Source of the DNA: Burkholderia catarinensis
GTDB lineage: Bacteria > Pseudomonadota > Gammaproteobacteria > Burkholderiales > Burkholderiaceae
DNA length: 64,000 nt
Assembly: GCF_001883705.2 (NCBI RefSeq)
Contig: NZ_MDEQ02000026.1
Span: forward strand, 32,847 to 96,846
Direction of reading: 5' to 3'
The translations under genes were made by a program, and so were the position numbers. Below, one piece after another: positions 17,445-26,690 of the stretch. Every line of letters starts with the position of its first letter. Within the stretch, counting starts at the first letter, position 1. The notes beneath the pieces are model-generated. The model was not told where the DNA came from. It did not search any database and saw only the letters and a list, made by a program, of their open reading frames with translations.

Positions 17445-18647
17445 CTAAACGAACGCGCTGAAACCGCTGACCGCCTTGCCGACAATCAGCGAATTCATCT
17501 CGCGCGTGCCTTCATAGGAATAGAGCGCTTCCGAGTCCGCCATGAAGCGGGCGACGTTGTAGTCGAGCACGATGCCATTGCCGCCCAATACCTCGCGGGC
17601 CCAGCCGACCGTCTCGCGCATCCGGATCGTGCAGAACGCCTTCGCGAGCGAAGCGTGCTCGTCCTTGAGCTTGCCCTGGTCCTGCAATTGCGCGAGGCGC
17701 ACGACCATGCATTGCGACGCGGTGATGTTGCCGAGCATCTTCGCGAGCAGGTCCTGGACCATCTGGAACGACGCGATCGGCTTGCCGAATTGCTCGCGGG
17801 TCTGCGCATATTTGAGCGCGTTCTCGTAGGCGCCCATGCTGCAGCCGACGGATTCCCATGCGACGTACTGGCGGGTCAGGCGCAGCACGCGGCCCGTGTC
17901 GCGGAAGCTCTGGTCGCCCTGCAAGCGGTTCTCTTCCGGCACGCGGCAGTTCTCGAGCGTGATGACGCCGTTTTGCACGACGCGCAGCGCAACCTTGCGC
18001 TCGATCTTCTCGACCGAAAATCCCGGCGTCGTCTTGTTTTCGACGACAAAGCCCTTCACCTGATTGTCGTCGACGTCGCGGGCCCAGATGATGGAGAGGT
18101 CACACCAGGGCGAATTGCCGATCCAGCGCTTCTGGCCGTTGAGCACCCAGGTATCGCCTTCGCGCTTTGCGGTCGTCAGGAGCCCGCCGCCGGCGCCGGA
18201 GCCGACGAGCGGCTCGGTCAGGCCAAAGCAGCCGACCTTCTCCAGGCGCGCCATCTGTGGCAGCCACCGCTGCTTCTGCTCTTCCGAGCCGCCCAGGTAG
18301 ATCGAACCCATCGCGAGGCCGCTGTGTACGCCGTAGAACGTCGCGATCGACGCGTCGACGCGCGCGAGTTCCATCGCAATGAAGCCGTCGAGCAGCGTGC
18401 TGCCTCCCGGGCAGCCATAGCCGTCGAAACCGACGCCCACGATGTTCAGATCGCGAATGCCGGGAATCAGTTCGAACGGGAATCGGTCCTCGGCCCAGTA
18501 TTGGTTGATGACGGGGGCCACCGTCCCTTCCATGAATCTTCGTACCTTCTTGAGGAGCGCCTGTTCGTCGTCGCTCAAGATCTGATGGATCATGTAGAAG
18601 TCGCTATCGGGCGCGGGCAGCGCGTGGGGGGGCTTGGTCTCTGACAT
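17445..18647 (-). CDS. Acyl-CoA dehydrogenase, glutaryl-CoA dehydrogenase-like
   Basis: A 400-residue FAD enzyme that forms an alpha-beta double bond in an acyl-CoA. CFGLTEPLVGSGAGG and WVLNGQKRWIGNSPWCDL are the FAD-binding stretches; the catalytic base is Glu379 in YSYEGTREMNSL, at the position and context used by glutaryl-CoA dehydrogenase. GYGCPGGSTLLDGFIAMELARVD also resembles that subgroup. The electron acceptor is presumably ETF. It sits between the dehydrogenase and the acetoacetate decarboxylase-like gene, with small gaps. Confidence 0.9.
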   Translation of the reverse strand: MSETKPPHALPAPDSDFYMIHQILSDDEQALLKKVRRFMEGTVAPVINQYWAEDRFPFELIPGIRDLNIVGVGFDGYGCPGGSTLLDGFIAMELARVDASIATFYGVHSGLAMGSIYLGGSEEQKQRWLPQMARLEKVGCFGLTEPLVGSGAGGGLLTTAKREGDTWVLNGQKRWIGNSPWCDLSIIWARDVDDNQVKGFVVENKTTPGFSVEKIERKVALRVVQNGVITLENCRVPEENRLQGDQSFRDTGRVLRLTRQYVAWESVGCSMGAYENALKYAQTREQFGKPIASFQMVQDLLAKMLGNITASQCMVVRLAQLQDQGKLKDEHASLAKAFCTIRMRETVGWAREVLGGNGIVLDYNVARFMADSEALYSYEGTREMNSLIVGKAVSGFSAFV

Positions 18648-18668
18648 GGCATGTCTCGCTCAGATCAA

Positions 18669-19418
18669 TTAGGACGACGTCTTGGCAAGGTAGTCGTAGA
18701 CGACTTCGGCCTTGCCGAGCGACAGGTCTGTCAGGATGTGGACCGCTGACAGCACCTCGAGCACGGGAAGCTTTGCGACGGGCGCGAAGCAGTGCGGATG
18801 CAGTTCGAGGGAAGCGGGCCCTGTCCATGCCCCCTTCACCGTCAGATCCTCGACGTGGTATTGGACGAGCTCGCAGACTCGCGCGGTGCCGTCGACATTG
18901 GGCAGGATCTTGAGCAAAAACCCGGGCACCTCGAGCGATTTTGCGACCGCGGCAAGATCGAGTTCGGCATACTTGTAGGCCATCGTCGCGGTTGCAACGC
19001 GCACGCCGTTATAGTCGAGGGTGCCGACGAACGCGTCATTGCGCACCTCGAGTTTCGGTTGCGCCAGCACCTTGGGGAAGCCCAGCAATTCGCGGCCGGA
19101 CGCAATGCCCGCCTCGCTATCGAGGTACATCGCATGCGTGAACCCGCCAGCCAGGCCGTTGAACGTCACGGGAATCACCTGGCCGGATTCGGTATACGAG
19201 CCCAGCCCGCTCGAGTCGGGCATGTTGATGAATTCGTACTTGACGACCGGCTCGGTCGGCCTGAGCGGTGCCGGCACAACCCGTGCCAGCGCCTCCGGAT
19301 CGGTGCGATAGGTGATGATCACGAATTCCCGATTGACGAAACGGAACGGCGGTTTGGGATAAGCGGGGCTCGTCAACGGCATCGCGTAGGCCGATGCACG
19401 CACTTCGTCTTCAGTCAT
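18669..19418 (-). CDS. Acetoacetate decarboxylase-like protein
   Basis: A 249-residue member of the acetoacetate decarboxylase family. The Schiff-base lysine is Lys116 in GRELLGFPKVLAQPKLEV, and Glu77 (SYTESGQV) matches the conserved active-site acid. In the clostridial enzyme the reactive lysine is followed by a second lysine that lowers its pKa; here that residue is Val117, so the chemistry may differ. The ATG at MTEDEVRASAYAM was chosen for family length and a GGAG upstream. Placement in an acyl-CoA operon without thiolase suggests it acts on the beta-keto product. Confidence 0.85.
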   Translation of the reverse strand: MTEDEVRASAYAMPLTSPAYPKPPFRFVNREFVIITYRTDPEALARVVPAPLRPTEPVVKYEFINMPDSSGLGSYTESGQVIPVTFNGLAGGFTHAMYLDSEAGIASGRELLGFPKVLAQPKLEVRNDAFVGTLDYNGVRVATATMAYKYAELDLAAVAKSLEVPGFLLKILPNVDGTARVCELVQYHVEDLTVKGAWTGPASLELHPHCFAPVAKLPVLEVLSAVHILTDLSLGKAEVVYDYLAKTSS

Positions 19419-19499
19419 GGAAGGCTCCCGGGATGCCGTGCGGCGTGGCGCACGCCGCACGGAGGTGGGTTCAGTCAATAGTCAACGAGACGGCCCGGC

Positions 19500-20729
19500 T
19501 TACGATGCCCCCTCGAAACGTGCGACCGCACCGCCCTCATTCAGGCGCGCGATCTCGGCATCGTCGAACCCCAACTCCTTCAGGATCTGCGTGCCGTGTT
19601 CGCCGAGTTGAGGCGCCGCCGTGGGCTTGACCTTCGGCGCCCCGAGCACCTGGATGGGGCTGCTGACGGTGCGGGTTTCCATCCCGCCCGGCAGTTCGAG
19701 CGGCACGACGATCCCGTTGGCCGACAGTTGCGGATCGTTGATGATCTCCTTGGCCACCTGGACGACACCGAAAATCACGCGGCCGGCATCGAGCACCTGC
19801 TTCCAGTACGCAAGCGGCTGGCTGGCGAACATCGGGTCGAGAATCTCGACGAGCTGCGCGGCGTTGGCGATGCGCTTGTCGTCGGTGAAGCGCGGATCGT
19901 CGAGCAGTTCAGGCTTGCCGATCGCCTTGCAGAAACCGGGCCAGTCCTTGCGCTGCGCGGCGACGAGCAGAATCCAGCGATTGTCGGAGGTCTGGTAAGG
20001 GTTGAGCAGCGCGTTGGGTGGCGACTTGCGATCGTGCTGAGCAAAGAAGTGCCCACCGTTCAAACCGCCTTCGACCCACGCTGCCGCTGCCCAAATGCCG
20101 TTGGCAATCAACGACGTCGACACATGGCTGCCCTTGCCGGTCGTGGCGCGCACATAGAGCGCCGTCACGATCGCCGCGTAAAGCGTCGTGGCCGTCGCGT
20201 GATCGCCGATGCCCGGAATCGGCAGCGTCGGCGGGCTGCCGGCGTCGTGCGTGACCTCCATCAGGCCCGAGCGCGCCCAATAGGCCGTGACGTCGAAGCC
20301 GGGCGTGTCGGCTTCCGGACCTTCGGAGCCGTATCCGGTGATGTCGGCATAGACGAGCCTCTCGTTCAGCGGCGAGAGCGCCTCGTAGGTGCAGCCGAGC
20401 GATGCCTTCACGCGCGGCGGAAAATTGACGACGACCACGTCGGCCCAGCGCACGAGCCGATGCAGCACCTCCTTTGCGTCCGCGGATTTCAGGTCGAGCG
20501 CGATGCTGCGCTTGTTGCGGTTCGTCAGTTGCCACGCGTAATTGACGTCGCTCGTCGGGTTCGGCGGCATCGCCGAGAAGTAGCGGTAGACGTCTCCTGT
20601 GCCCGGCGGTTCGACCTTGATCACGTCGGCGCCAAAGTCGGCGAGGATCGTCGTCGCGGCGGGGCCGGCAATGTAGCTCGCAAGGTCGAGCACCTTCAGA
20701 CCGGAAAAAATGTGATTGCCAACTGTCAT
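19500..20729 (-). CDS. Class III CoA-transferase (CaiB/BaiF family)
   Basis: A 409-residue family III CoA-transferase. It moves CoA between carboxylic acids through an aspartyl-CoA anhydride. The N-terminal GLKVLDLASYIAGPAATTILADFGADVIKVE and the nucleophile region TPGFDVTAYWARSGLM, with Asp146, are typical. A GGAG ribosome-binding site precedes the ATG. As the only CoA-activating enzyme in the unit it probably charges the incoming acid. The donor could be the CoA ester of the pathway product (inference). Confidence 0.92.
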   Translation of the reverse strand: MTVGNHIFSGLKVLDLASYIAGPAATTILADFGADVIKVEPPGTGDVYRYFSAMPPNPTSDVNYAWQLTNRNKRSIALDLKSADAKEVLHRLVRWADVVVVNFPPRVKASLGCTYEALSPLNERLVYADITGYGSEGPEADTPGFDVTAYWARSGLMEVTHDAGSPPTLPIPGIGDHATATTLYAAIVTALYVRATTGKGSHVSTSLIANGIWAAAAWVEGGLNGGHFFAQHDRKSPPNALLNPYQTSDNRWILLVAAQRKDWPGFCKAIGKPELLDDPRFTDDKRIANAAQLVEILDPMFASQPLAYWKQVLDAGRVIFGVVQVAKEIINDPQLSANGIVVPLELPGGMETRTVSSPIQVLGAPKVKPTAAPQLGEHGTQILKELGFDDAEIARLNEGGAVARFEGAS

Positions 20730-20823
20730 CGCGCGATCTCCTGAAGGTTGGCGCCGTCGGTCTCCCGGTTCAAACGCGGGTTGTGCGCCGGCAGAGACGG
20801 TGTGCGTATCGCAAGACCGATCG

Positions 20824-21627
20824 TCAGCGGCCTTTGAACTTCGGCGGTCGTTTTTCCAGGAAGGCTTTCGTGCCTTCGGCCTTGTCTTCGGTGGCGGCGC
20901 ACAGGCCAAACAGCGCCGCTTCCAGGGCCAGCCCCTCTGCCAGCGAGCCGTCAAGGCCGCGATTCACCGCCGTGATCGCGTGGCCCACCGCGAGTGGCGC
21001 ATTGGCGTCGATCTGCGCGAGGATCGCTTCGGCGCGACCGATGAGGTTGGCCGGCTCCACGATCTCGTTGACGAGGCCGATGCGCAGCGCATCATCGGCC
21101 GAGATCATCTCGCCGGTGAGGATGAGTTGAAGGGCCACGCCCTTGCCGACGAGGCGCGCGAGGCGCTGCGTGCCACCGAAGCCGGGAATGAGGCCAAGCT
21201 TGATCTCGGGTTGTCCGAACCTGGCGGCAGGACTCGCCAGGCGAATCGTGCAGGCCAGCGCGGTCTCGCATCCGCCGCCGAGCGCGAGACCGTTCACCGC
21301 TGCGATGACCGGCTTGCCGAGGTTCTCGACGAGATTGAGCAGGGCCTGTCCAGCGCGTGCCTGCTGCTCCGCCTCGACGGGCGTCGCGGCAGCCAGTTCG
21401 CTGATGTCCGCGCCCGCAATGAAGGCGCGGTCGCCTGAACCCGTGATGATGACGCCGCGCACATCGGGGTCGTCGCGGGCGCTTTCAAACGCCACCGTCA
21501 GCTCGCCGATGGCCTTGTGGTTCAGGGCGTTGAGGACTTTGGGACGGTTCAGCGTGACGAACGCGACCGCGTCTTTCCTTTCATAGACAATCGTTTCGAA
21601 CGACTCCGAGGTAAATGTCTGTTTCAT
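20824..21627 (-). CDS. Enoyl-CoA hydratase (crotonase family)
   Basis: A 267-residue crotonase with both catalytic glutamates of true hydratases: Glu121 in ALGGGCETALACTIRLAS and Glu141 in FGQPEIKLGLIPGFGGTQRL, spaced 20 residues as in rat mitochondrial hydratase. The oxyanion hole is formed by AFIAGADISEL. It adds water to an enoyl-CoA. First gene of the five-gene unit. An upstream in-frame GTG six codons earlier is possible; the ATG has GGAG ten bases before it. Confidence 0.92.
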   Translation of the reverse strand: MKQTFTSESFETIVYERKDAVAFVTLNRPKVLNALNHKAIGELTVAFESARDDPDVRGVIITGSGDRAFIAGADISELAAATPVEAEQQARAGQALLNLVENLGKPVIAAVNGLALGGGCETALACTIRLASPAARFGQPEIKLGLIPGFGGTQRLARLVGKGVALQLILTGEMISADDALRIGLVNEIVEPANLIGRAEAILAQIDANAPLAVGHAITAVNRGLDGSLAEGLALEAALFGLCAATEDKAEGTKAFLEKRPPKFKGR

Positions 21628-22079
21628 GAGTTGAACACTCCGCACGAAACTTACAAATCGCGCACGATACCTTCACGATCGTCAGGACAATTTCCGGCCA
21701 CTCACCATGCACACATTCCCGCACCATCCTTGCCTCCAGTGATTTATAGAGGAGCGGTGGGAAAATTCCAAAGTTTCGTATTCCTGATGTACGGCTGCCA
21801 CTCGCGCGGCGACGCGGCCAACGAACATTTCAGTACGCCTGATGCGGCCGGGCAGCGAGCGGCCGCTTGCAACTGACGCATGAGGACGGATCCGGCCCTT
21901 CTCCGACGTTCGCCCTGAAACGGTCGTTTGAGCGTCCGTCGATTCGCGCGGACGCGCGATCGGTGATGGCCGACAGCGGAAGAATGATCACGGCCGATCC
22001 CACCCACATCTCTGGATGCGCAGGTAGACGCGCGCTCGTTCGCTGGCGTTAATGCCAGTCGGTGAACGGCGCTCGAGTC
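21628..22079. other. Upstream region of the acyl-CoA operon
   Basis: 452 bp between the acyl-CoA unit and the DUF2252 gene, both on the minus strand. It contains the promoter listed separately. A short open frame on the minus strand over 21744-22007 has no ribosome-binding site and Arg-rich low-information content, so I do not call it a gene. Confidence 0.5.
21743..21771 (-). promoter_or_regulatory. Sigma70-type promoter of the acyl-CoA operon
   Basis: On the minus strand TTGGAA, 17 bp, TATAAA. The start point would be roughly 110 bases before the hydratase ATG. No regulator gene lies within the unit, and no strong palindrome overlaps the boxes. Confidence 0.65.
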
Positions 22080-23534
22080 TCATTCACGAATGACCTGGAT
22101 ACGTCCAGCTTTGAGCGCTGCTTTCAAAGCCGTCCAGTCCGCCTCATTTTGTTCCGCGTAAGCGAGCGCGAATCGCACGATCGCGTCGTCGAATTCGTCC
22201 GACTTACCCACATATCCGCTGAGCACCGCGGGATCGCCTGCTTTCGCCATCGAATGAGCCAGCGCATGTGCGCACGAAACCGCATATTCGCCGAGATCTT
22301 CAACATCGAAGGTGGCGAAGTCGAATGCGCCCTTCATGTCGCGCAACTGCCTAACATAAAAGTCGTTGCCCGTGTGGCGCATCTTCGACCACCCGAGAAA
22401 AATGTCGCTGGCCGACTGCAGCAGGCGCTGCCCGTTCACCACGCGCTGGCCATGATTCGGATAGCGGCTCCGCGGCAGATAGCTTTCCAGCACGGAAGCA
22501 CGCGCTTCCTTGAGCTGCAGGAACAGCGGACACTGCCCGTCCGCCATGAACAACGCCTCGTAGCAGCGCGTCCCCACCGACCCGACACCCACGACGCGAA
22601 TCGCGGCATCCACCAGTTCATAGCGATCGAACAGCGCGCGCCTGTCGTCAGGAAGCGTCAAACGATAGTCCGCGAAGAAGCGCCGCACCAGCGCGTCATA
22701 CTGCTTCTGGTCGTGCGGGCTCTCCAGCGGCACGTGATACACGAGCGGCGGCGCATCCTTGATGCGGATCTTGCCGTTGACGAGCTCGGTCGCATGCATC
22801 ATCACGGAACGCGACGACTGCTGCATGGCCTTCGTGATGACCGCCTGCTCCTTCTTCCTTTCGGTCAGCGAATCGGCAATCGCCAGCATGCTCGCCGACT
22901 TGAACTGGTAGTACCAGATGTCGAGCGTGTCCATGCGGCTGAAATCGGCGATCCGCTGCCGGAACGTCTCGCACAGCCGGCGCACCACACCGCGCTGGCC
23001 GGATGTCGCGAAGCCGCGTTCGCGCGCCGCAATCACGAACGACGCGGCCAGCCTGCGCAGATCCCAGTCGAACGGGCCCGGCAGCGTTTCGTCGAAATCG
23101 TTGGGCCCGAACAGCACGCACCGCTCCGGGCTTGCGAACAGCCCGAAATTCGCCAGATGCGCATCGCCGCCCAACTGCACGGTCACGTCGGAATGCGGCA
23201 GCTTCGACAGGTCATACGCCATCAGCGGCGCGGCGCCGCGATAGAACGCGAACGGATTCGCGACCATGCGCCCATAGCGAATGGGGATCAGCTCCGCCAC
23301 GCGGCCCACGTTGGACGCGTCGAGCAGCGCGATCGGATCGCGATCGTCGATCGTGCATTTGGCCAGCTGCGCGCGCGGCATGGCCTTGCGCGCCGCCTTG
23401 CCCTGCTCGATACGCGCCGCCAGCGAGCCGCGCCCGGCAAACAGCGTGGACGGGTCTTGTTGCGCCGCCAGCGTCTGCGGATCGGTATGTTGCGAAGCGG
23501 CTTCGTTGCGCTTCGCGTCTGCGGATTCAGGCAC
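22080..23534 (-). CDS. DUF2252-family protein (kinase-like fold)
   Basis: A 484-residue DUF2252 protein. The stretch VQLGGDAHLANFGLFASPER followed by PNDFDETLPGPFDWDLRRLA resembles the catalytic loop and metal-binding motif of aminoglycoside phosphotransferase/HipA-like kinases (G-D-x-H-x-x-N and D-F-D), so ATP-dependent phosphotransfer is plausible, not proven. The start codon is GTG with GGGAG seven bases upstream. It follows the SulP gene by 40 bp and is probably co-transcribed with it and the channel-like gene. Confidence 0.85.
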   Translation of the reverse strand: MPESADAKRNEAASQHTDPQTLAAQQDPSTLFAGRGSLAARIEQGKAARKAMPRAQLAKCTIDDRDPIALLDASNVGRVAELIPIRYGRMVANPFAFYRGAAPLMAYDLSKLPHSDVTVQLGGDAHLANFGLFASPERCVLFGPNDFDETLPGPFDWDLRRLAASFVIAARERGFATSGQRGVVRRLCETFRQRIADFSRMDTLDIWYYQFKSASMLAIADSLTERKKEQAVITKAMQQSSRSVMMHATELVNGKIRIKDAPPLVYHVPLESPHDQKQYDALVRRFFADYRLTLPDDRRALFDRYELVDAAIRVVGVGSVGTRCYEALFMADGQCPLFLQLKEARASVLESYLPRSRYPNHGQRVVNGQRLLQSASDIFLGWSKMRHTGNDFYVRQLRDMKGAFDFATFDVEDLGEYAVSCAHALAHSMAKAGDPAVLSGYVGKSDEFDDAIVRFALAYAEQNEADWTALKAALKAGRIQVIRE

Positions 23535-23574
23535 GTGTCACTCCCGGTTCATTTATCGTCGAAGCGGCCTCGCT

Positions 23575-25323
23575 TCACTCCGCTTTGCCGGATTCCGGTT
23601 TGGCGCCCGACGGAGTGCCCGCGGTGGGCGGCGACAGATCGCGCAGTGCGTCGATCGCGGCATCGACCGTCGGAAAGATCTCGCGATGCGCGCCATGCGC
23701 GCGCAGCGCCTTGTACCGCTCGATCTCTTTCCGCACGCCCGTCGGCAGCGCGACCGCGGCGACGCCCACGCCGCGCTCGTCGAGCTCCGCGCCCAACTGG
23801 ATCAGCGTCTTGCCTGCCGTGTAGTCGATGTTGTTGATCTCCGACGCGTCGATTACCAACCAGCGCAGCGGCGGGCTCGCCTCGTTGACGAGCTTGAGCA
23901 CTTCCGCCGTGAAGCGGCCGGCGTTCGCATAGAACAGGTCCGCTTCGAACCGGTACACGACGATGCCGGGCGCCGCGAGCACGTTCGGTGCGACGGGATG
24001 CGCGATCCAGCGGCCAGAGGGAGCGCGCGCCAGCACACGTGTACGCAGGTGATAGCTGTTGCGCGCGTGCGCGATCAGCGACAGCACGATGGCCGCGACA
24101 ATGCCGTGCATCACGTCGACGAACACCACCACGAACGCCGTGATCAACGCGACGACGAATTCGTCCCGCTGCATCCGGAAAAGTTCGCGCATGCCATTCA
24201 CGTCGATCAGCTTCACACCGATCATGAAGACGATCGCCGAAAGCACGGCCGCCGGCAGCAGGCTGAGCGGCTTGGTGAGGAACAGCAGCACGATCAGCAC
24301 GATGACGGCCGTCGTCAGATGGGCCGCCTGGCTGCGGCCACCCGCATCGTCGACCATCTCGGTCTTGGTCGGACTGCCGTTCACGACGAAGGTGCCCGTG
24401 AACGCGGCAGCTGCATTCGCGGCCGCGAGGCCGACGATGTCGGCATTGTCGTCGCCCTGCTCGTTATAGCGGTTCGCATACGCACGCGCCGTTGCCGCGC
24501 TCTGCGCGATGATCACGACGAAGCACGATGCGGCTGTCGCCAGCACCTGGTTGATCTCGTGCATGTGCAACGGCGGCAGGAACAGCGATGGAAGCCCGCC
24601 GGGCACTTCGCCCGTGACCCCAATGCCGTGCTCGGCGAAATTGAACACGGCGCTCAACACGATGGAACCGATCACGGCGATCAACGCCCCGGGTGCGCGC
24701 GGCGCCAGGAACTTGCAGCCGACGATCACCGCGAGCACGCTGATCGACAGTACCGTGGTCGGAACATTCGCATCGCCGACGCGCTGGAGCACGGACGCGA
24801 TCTGCAGCAACGGGCCATGCCCCTGCTTCGCGAGCCCGATCAGCCCGGCCAGCTCGCCGGCGGCGACCTGCACGCCGACGCCCGTCAGGAAGCCGATCAG
24901 TGCGCTGCGCGACAGGAAGTCGGCGAGAAACCCCAGACGGAAGATGCGCGCAATCACGAGCATCACGGCAACTGTCAGCGCGACTGTGCTCGTCAGGCCG
25001 ATATATTCCGGCGTGCCCAATGCCGCAACGGTCGTCAGCGTACCTGCCAGGATCGCGGCGGTCGCGGAATCGGCCGCAACCACGAGCTGGCGCGATGCGC
25101 CAAGGATCGCAAACGCGATCAGCGGCAGCAGGATCGTATAGAGGCCGGTGACGGTGGGCGTGCCGGAAATCTTCGTGTAGCCCATCACCTCGGGGATGCC
25201 GAGCGCCGCCAGCGTGATCCCGGCGATGATGTCGTGCGGCAGGTTCGACGGATTGATGGGTAACAGCCCCTTCAGAAAGGGCAGGCGATGCAGGGGGGAC
25301 ACTGTCGGAGCCGCTGGTTTCAT
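23575..25323 (-). CDS. SulP-family anion transporter with STAS domain
   Basis: A 582-residue SulP permease. The opening LKGLLPINPSNLPHDIIAGITLAALGIPEVMGYTKISG is the family signature; about ten to twelve hydrophobic spans follow to residue 410, then a cytoplasmic STAS domain (about 440-560: IVVYRFEADLFYANAGRF, LVIDASEINNIDYTAG). It moves sulfate, bicarbonate or another small anion with H+ or Na+. Its ATG overlaps the stop of the upstream channel-like gene by four bases (ATGA), implying translational coupling. Confidence 0.93.
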   Translation of the reverse strand: MKPAAPTVSPLHRLPFLKGLLPINPSNLPHDIIAGITLAALGIPEVMGYTKISGTPTVTGLYTILLPLIAFAILGASRQLVVAADSATAAILAGTLTTVAALGTPEYIGLTSTVALTVAVMLVIARIFRLGFLADFLSRSALIGFLTGVGVQVAAGELAGLIGLAKQGHGPLLQIASVLQRVGDANVPTTVLSISVLAVIVGCKFLAPRAPGALIAVIGSIVLSAVFNFAEHGIGVTGEVPGGLPSLFLPPLHMHEINQVLATAASCFVVIIAQSAATARAYANRYNEQGDDNADIVGLAAANAAAAFTGTFVVNGSPTKTEMVDDAGGRSQAAHLTTAVIVLIVLLFLTKPLSLLPAAVLSAIVFMIGVKLIDVNGMRELFRMQRDEFVVALITAFVVVFVDVMHGIVAAIVLSLIAHARNSYHLRTRVLARAPSGRWIAHPVAPNVLAAPGIVVYRFEADLFYANAGRFTAEVLKLVNEASPPLRWLVIDASEINNIDYTAGKTLIQLGAELDERGVGVAAVALPTGVRKEIERYKALRAHGAHREIFPTVDAAIDALRDLSPPTAGTPSGAKPESGKAE

Positions 25324-26120
25324 GATGCTGCCTCCATCGGAATGGCTAGCTTGGTGACCAGCGCATTCGCGATGATCTCGTCCGCGACGACCACGTCGGT
25401 TGCCCCGGCGATTTCGAGCAGCCCCTTTCTCAGCGGATTCTCGCCGGGTACGGCAATCGCAAGCGACGCGTTCAGCGTATGGGCGAGCAACGTGATTGCC
25501 AGATTGTTGTTGCCGTCGGGCGTCGTCACGACCATCGCCTTGGCGCTGTCTAGCCGCGCATGCTTGAGCACGTCGTCGAACGCGCCGGGCGAGCCTTGCA
25601 CGACCATGTGGCCGCGATCCGCCGCGCGGTCGGCCTGGAGCACGTCGCCAACGACGACGAGCACCGTCTCTCCCGCATCGCGCAATCGGTTGGCGACCAA
25701 TTCGCCGAGCGAATGGAACCCGACCACCACGACGTGATCGGTGAGTTGTTCGAGCTTGCGTTCCATGACCCTGTTCTCCCGATAGACCATCACATCGTCA
25801 CCCGACAGCATGCCGGTGAGCCTCGACACCGCAAAGCCGCCGATCAGCAGCGTTGCGAACATCGCCACCAGCATGAAAATCTTCTGAGGCTGATTGAATT
25901 CGGTAAAGGAGCCAATCGTCGTGACGAGATTCACGCCGTCCCAGAGGGCCGTAAACATTTTGTCGGGAAAGGAGGCGCTGGACCGATCGAGAAAGATCAA
26001 CCCGGTAGCGGCGGCGACCAGCAGCAAGACGAGCAGACCGATCGTATGGCGCGCGCGGCGGCGCCATTCTCGTATCCGGATGACCCCGAGACGAGGCTCA
26101 TCGACACGGAAGATCCACAT
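25320..26120 (-). CDS. Two-span ion-channel-like membrane protein with TrkA-N/RCK domain
   Basis: A 266-residue protein with TM1 at about 26-44, a pore-like re-entrant segment, TM2 at about 81-98, and a cytoplasmic Rossmann RCK domain (VVVGFHSLGELVANRLRDAG from about 127). The layout is that of MthK/Kch potassium channels, but the selectivity filter reads LVTTIGSFTEF where TVGYGD is expected, so K+ selectivity is doubtful. GAGGTAA seven bases before the ATG fixes the start. Coupling to the SulP gene suggests joint control of ion or anion balance (inference). Confidence 0.82.
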   Translation of the reverse strand: MWIFRVDEPRLGVIRIREWRRRARHTIGLLVLLLVAAATGLIFLDRSSASFPDKMFTALWDGVNLVTTIGSFTEFNQPQKIFMLVAMFATLLIGGFAVSRLTGMLSGDDVMVYRENRVMERKLEQLTDHVVVVGFHSLGELVANRLRDAGETVLVVVGDVLQADRAADRGHMVVQGSPGAFDDVLKHARLDSAKAMVVTTPDGNNNLAITLLAHTLNASLAIAVPGENPLRKGLLEIAGATDVVVADEIIANALVTKLAIPMEAAS

Positions 26121-26407
26121 GGTTACCTCGCGTTCTTGGTCTGATCGAGACAACAGCGAACCCAAAGCCAAGCCGATACGGTCCTCCCCTTCGCGCCCGC
26201 AGTCAATAGTCAGGCTCCCTACTTATGCCCCGGTGAACGGGGACGTGCGCGGGCATATCTCCGAATGTCATACAGATCGGATGCGATAGGGAGGCGCTTG
26301 CAGGGATCGCCACGCATCAGACAAGTCGTTAGCTGTTTAAATACTAAGGAAGACACTGCAGGTGCCGTCAAAACCGCGCCGACGCTCTTCTTTGCTGCGC
26401 AGCGTCG

Positions 26408-26432
26408 CCCTTTCCAATTGCAATGGAAAGGG
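26408..26432. repeat. Inverted repeat CCCTTTCCA-N7-TGGAAAGGG
   Basis: Perfect 9-bp arms separated by ATTGCAA. No T-tract follows on either strand, so it is not a simple terminator; it could be an operator for a gene read to the left. Confidence 0.6.
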
Positions 26433-26655
26433 TGTTCGCGATCTCCGTATAAATAAGCAGCGGCCGACGTCGGTGTCGCGTCGATAGGTCTTGAACAGAT
26501 CGAAGAATCTAGCGGGCGAAAAGCTTCATCGAATGGCCGTTTGTCGGGCGTAGCCGTCGTTCGACTGTTCGAGCGAACCGGCGGCCGAATGGCGCTTCGT
26601 GGACGAACGCCGACGTTCCTCCCCGGCGTTCCCCCCGGAAATCCGCGATGAACCA

Positions 26656-26690
26656 AATAAAAAGGCCCGGAGGATATCGCCCGGGCCCTT
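26656..26690 (-). terminator. Intrinsic terminator of the 14-gene catabolic operon
   Basis: On the minus strand a G/C-only stem (GGCCCGG / CCGGGCC with extra flanking pairs) is followed by TTTTTATTT. It sits about 35 bp after the stop of the MFS gene, the last gene of the operon. Confidence 0.85.

Noticed and set aside
21744..22007. 87-codon minus-strand frame upstream of the acyl-CoA operon
   Set aside because: It overlaps the promoter of the operon, lacks a ribosome-binding site and its translation is Arg-rich low-information sequence.
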